51,729 nucleotides of DNA, taken from the NCBI GenBank assembly GCA_944323625.1, contig CALUTD010000015.1, positions 1 to 51,729 of the forward strand. The letters run 5' to 3'. The notes under the pieces were generated by a model. It made no database searches and was not told the origin of the DNA. It saw only the letters and a program-made list of their open reading frames with translations. Source of the stretch: Candidatus Gastranaerophilales bacterium (GTDB lineage: Bacteria; Cyanobacteriota; Vampirovibrionia; Gastranaerophilales; Gastranaerophilaceae). A program made the translations under genes and the position numbers. This document shows positions 50,666-51,729 of this stretch, in pieces. The stretch's first letter is position 1, and the number at the start of each line of letters is the position of its first letter.

Positions 50666-51425
50666 TTAAAGTCTTTTTTTATAATTGCTGGTAAATTCCC
50701 ATCCGTCACTAACAAGAACATAAGCACATGCCCAAGCAGGATCGGGGTCATGCCAGGGATAACTTTGTGCACAGCCTTCTATATACTGTTCTTTTGTATA
50801 GTAAGAATTAATTCCAAACTTTTGAACTTTAATTCCTTTTTCTGTATATGAATCTATAACCTCTTGCGTAGGAAAAGCAAACGTAAAAATATCTCTTCCT
50901 GCTTCATTTGGGCCTTCTTCTCCGTTTATATCTATTACAACACCAGATATACCTTCAATAAACGAAAGTATACTTCCATCATTTAAATATACACAATGCT
51001 TCATCCAATCTATAGGTCCCAAAAAGTATTCATCTTCTTGCCCTTGATTGTGAAATGAATATAGACATCTATGATCTATTTTAGAATAACTCAAATATTT
51101 ACTTAAATATTCATTAAAAAATTCTTCATAAGTATCATTTCCATATATTCTATATTCCCATTGAGGAGAAGGAACACCATGGTCTATTTCTGATAATCTT
51201 ACTGCGTTTGAGAAAGTCGAATAAAACTTTTTTAGTTTTGCGACAGTTTCAGTTTTTTTGTGGTTTGCCATAATTACAGGCACGGTCACAGCTGCAATGA
51301 TACCTATGACAACAAGAGTAATTAATACTTCTGCTAAAGTGAATGAAAAGTCTTTTTCAGAAAAATTATTTTTAAAACCTGACATTAATCTACCCCCCCC
51401 CGTAGCGGTTATTTGATTTATTCAT
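50666..51425 (-). CDS. Prepilin-like protein with G9 tract, out of frame as assembled (copy 3)
   Basis: On the minus strand ATG 51425 (behind AAAAGGAGAT) opens MNKSNNRYGGG and hits TAG immediately after nine Gs (51401-51393). In the body frame the sequence reads RLMSGFKNNFSEKDFS, then FTLAEVLITLVVIGIIAAVT, a type IV prepilin motif and helix. The soluble part has CVYLNDGSILSF, DINGEEGPNEAGRDIFTF and CAYVLVSDGWEF. With 8 or 11 Gs the leader joins the body (253 residues with 11). Unlike copies 1 and 2, an in-frame ATG at 51385, seven bases after the tract and before the helix, could allow initiation without the leader. Residue -1 is Ser. Confidence 0.85.
51393..51401 (-). repeat. Homopolymer G9 (C9 on the plus strand) in prepilin-like gene 3
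   Basis: Nine Gs on the coding strand, directly after the leader codon TAC. Open at 8 or 11, closed at 9. Confidence 0.9.
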
Positions 51426-51506
51426 AATTTTATCTCCTTTTTGTCTATATTATCATATATTCCCTGAGTTTGGCAAATGTAAACAAAATATAAATTTTAT
51501 ATTTTA

Positions 51507-51560
51507 TCTAATCCGGTGTCGCCCGCATTGCTTGGTTGCCGGCTGCGGGCGCAAATCCGC
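51507..51560. repeat. Fragment of the GC-rich mosaic element
   Basis: Reads tctaatccggtgtcgcccgc, a close relative of the 28791 end of copy 2, then gcttggttgccgg and aaatccgcttc, the module boundary. The remaining modules are absent. The rest of 51561-51652 is AT-rich with one more aagcggatt boundary at about 51627-51635; nothing else is recognised there. Confidence 0.65.
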
Positions 51561-51652
51561 TTCTTTGGATGACATTTTTATTACTAAATTACCTAATATG
51601 CACAATTCATTTTCCGTCATTCTGAAAGCGGATTTCCCGTAGGGCGGAGTCA

Positions 51653-51729
51653 TGAACTGTCCCCCAAAAAGTGGACACCAAAAATTCGCGAGTATGGTAT
51701 ATAAAAAGAGAGGGTACAAAAATGGAAAA
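51653..51729 (+). mobile_element. Left end of an IS3-family (IS150-like) element, cut by the window edge
   Basis: TGAACTGTCCCCCAAAAAGT followed by GGACA is the typical terminal inverted repeat of IS3/IS150-group elements. An ATG at 51722, behind AGAGAGGG, would start the first transposase frame, of which only two or three codons are seen. The element has probably truncated the mosaic repeat next to it. Confidence 0.6.

Overview
The window looks like chromosome from a gut-type, non-photosynthetic member of the cyanobacterial phylum (Melainabacteria/Vampirovibrionia, most likely Gastranaerophilales). The evidence is an RpaB/Ycf27-like response regulator at 11551-12300, a Ycf45-type AAA ATPase at 25899-27494, SepF, low GC (about 30 percent by eye), a strictly anaerobic gene set ([FeFe] hydrogenase, iron alcohol dehydrogenase, polyferredoxin) and a Gram-negative envelope (autotransporter, signal peptides, lipoproteins). 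Only TAA, TAG and TGA are needed as stops, so the code is standard.

Layout. 1-2049: a 136-bp repeat, then folK and a BaiN-type flavoprotein. 2042-4894: two membrane proteins, one with an HExxH motif. 5067-7877: rpmG, tRNA-Trp, secE, nusG, a 135-bp tandem repeat, rplK and rplA; rplJ/rplL do not follow. 7962-15298: an acyltransferase, a prepilin-like gene with a poly-G tract, a calpain-like cysteine protease, rpaB, an exporter, an HgdB-like protein and a second poly-G prepilin-like gene. 15384-24659: sepF, a YggS-type PLP protein, xerC/D, a PfkB kinase, nagA, manC, hydrogenase and alcohol dehydrogenase. 24708-29420: a repeat-rich, gene-poor stretch around ycf45, with a frameshifted XRE regulator and a headless prepilin-like fragment. 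29480-35564: ferritin-like protein, two secreted proteins, serC, a GNAT and an autotransporter. 35643-42366: a nickel-pincer (lar) operon next to a TatAC/polyferredoxin/Tat-lipoprotein aldo-keto reductase operon. 42453-50611: envelope and cofactor genes (CNNM/CorC-like, coaX, aroQ, dxr, manC, anmK) and an M49-like peptidase. 50666-51729: a third poly-G prepilin-like gene, a repeat fragment and the start of an IS3-family element.

Most notable: (1) three paralogous prepilin-like genes each carry a G9-G10 tract between a conserved short leader and the type IV prepilin helix. All three are out of frame as assembled, and all three would be restored by the same tract lengths (8 or 11 G), so they look like phase-variable surface genes. 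(2) The promoters of the lar operon and of the aldo-keto reductase/Tat operon share a palindromic operator inside a 19-bp spacer, the geometry of MerR-family control. (3) larC has an in-frame amber codon and lacks the C-terminal domain. (4) A perfect 136-bp repeat can fold into a nested multi-stem RNA, and a second GC-rich mosaic element keeps a hairpin while the sequence of its arms changes. (5) Three genes (xerC/D, larB, anmK) appear to be expressed as leaderless mRNAs.

All calls come from reading the sequence by eye; no database search or folding program was run.
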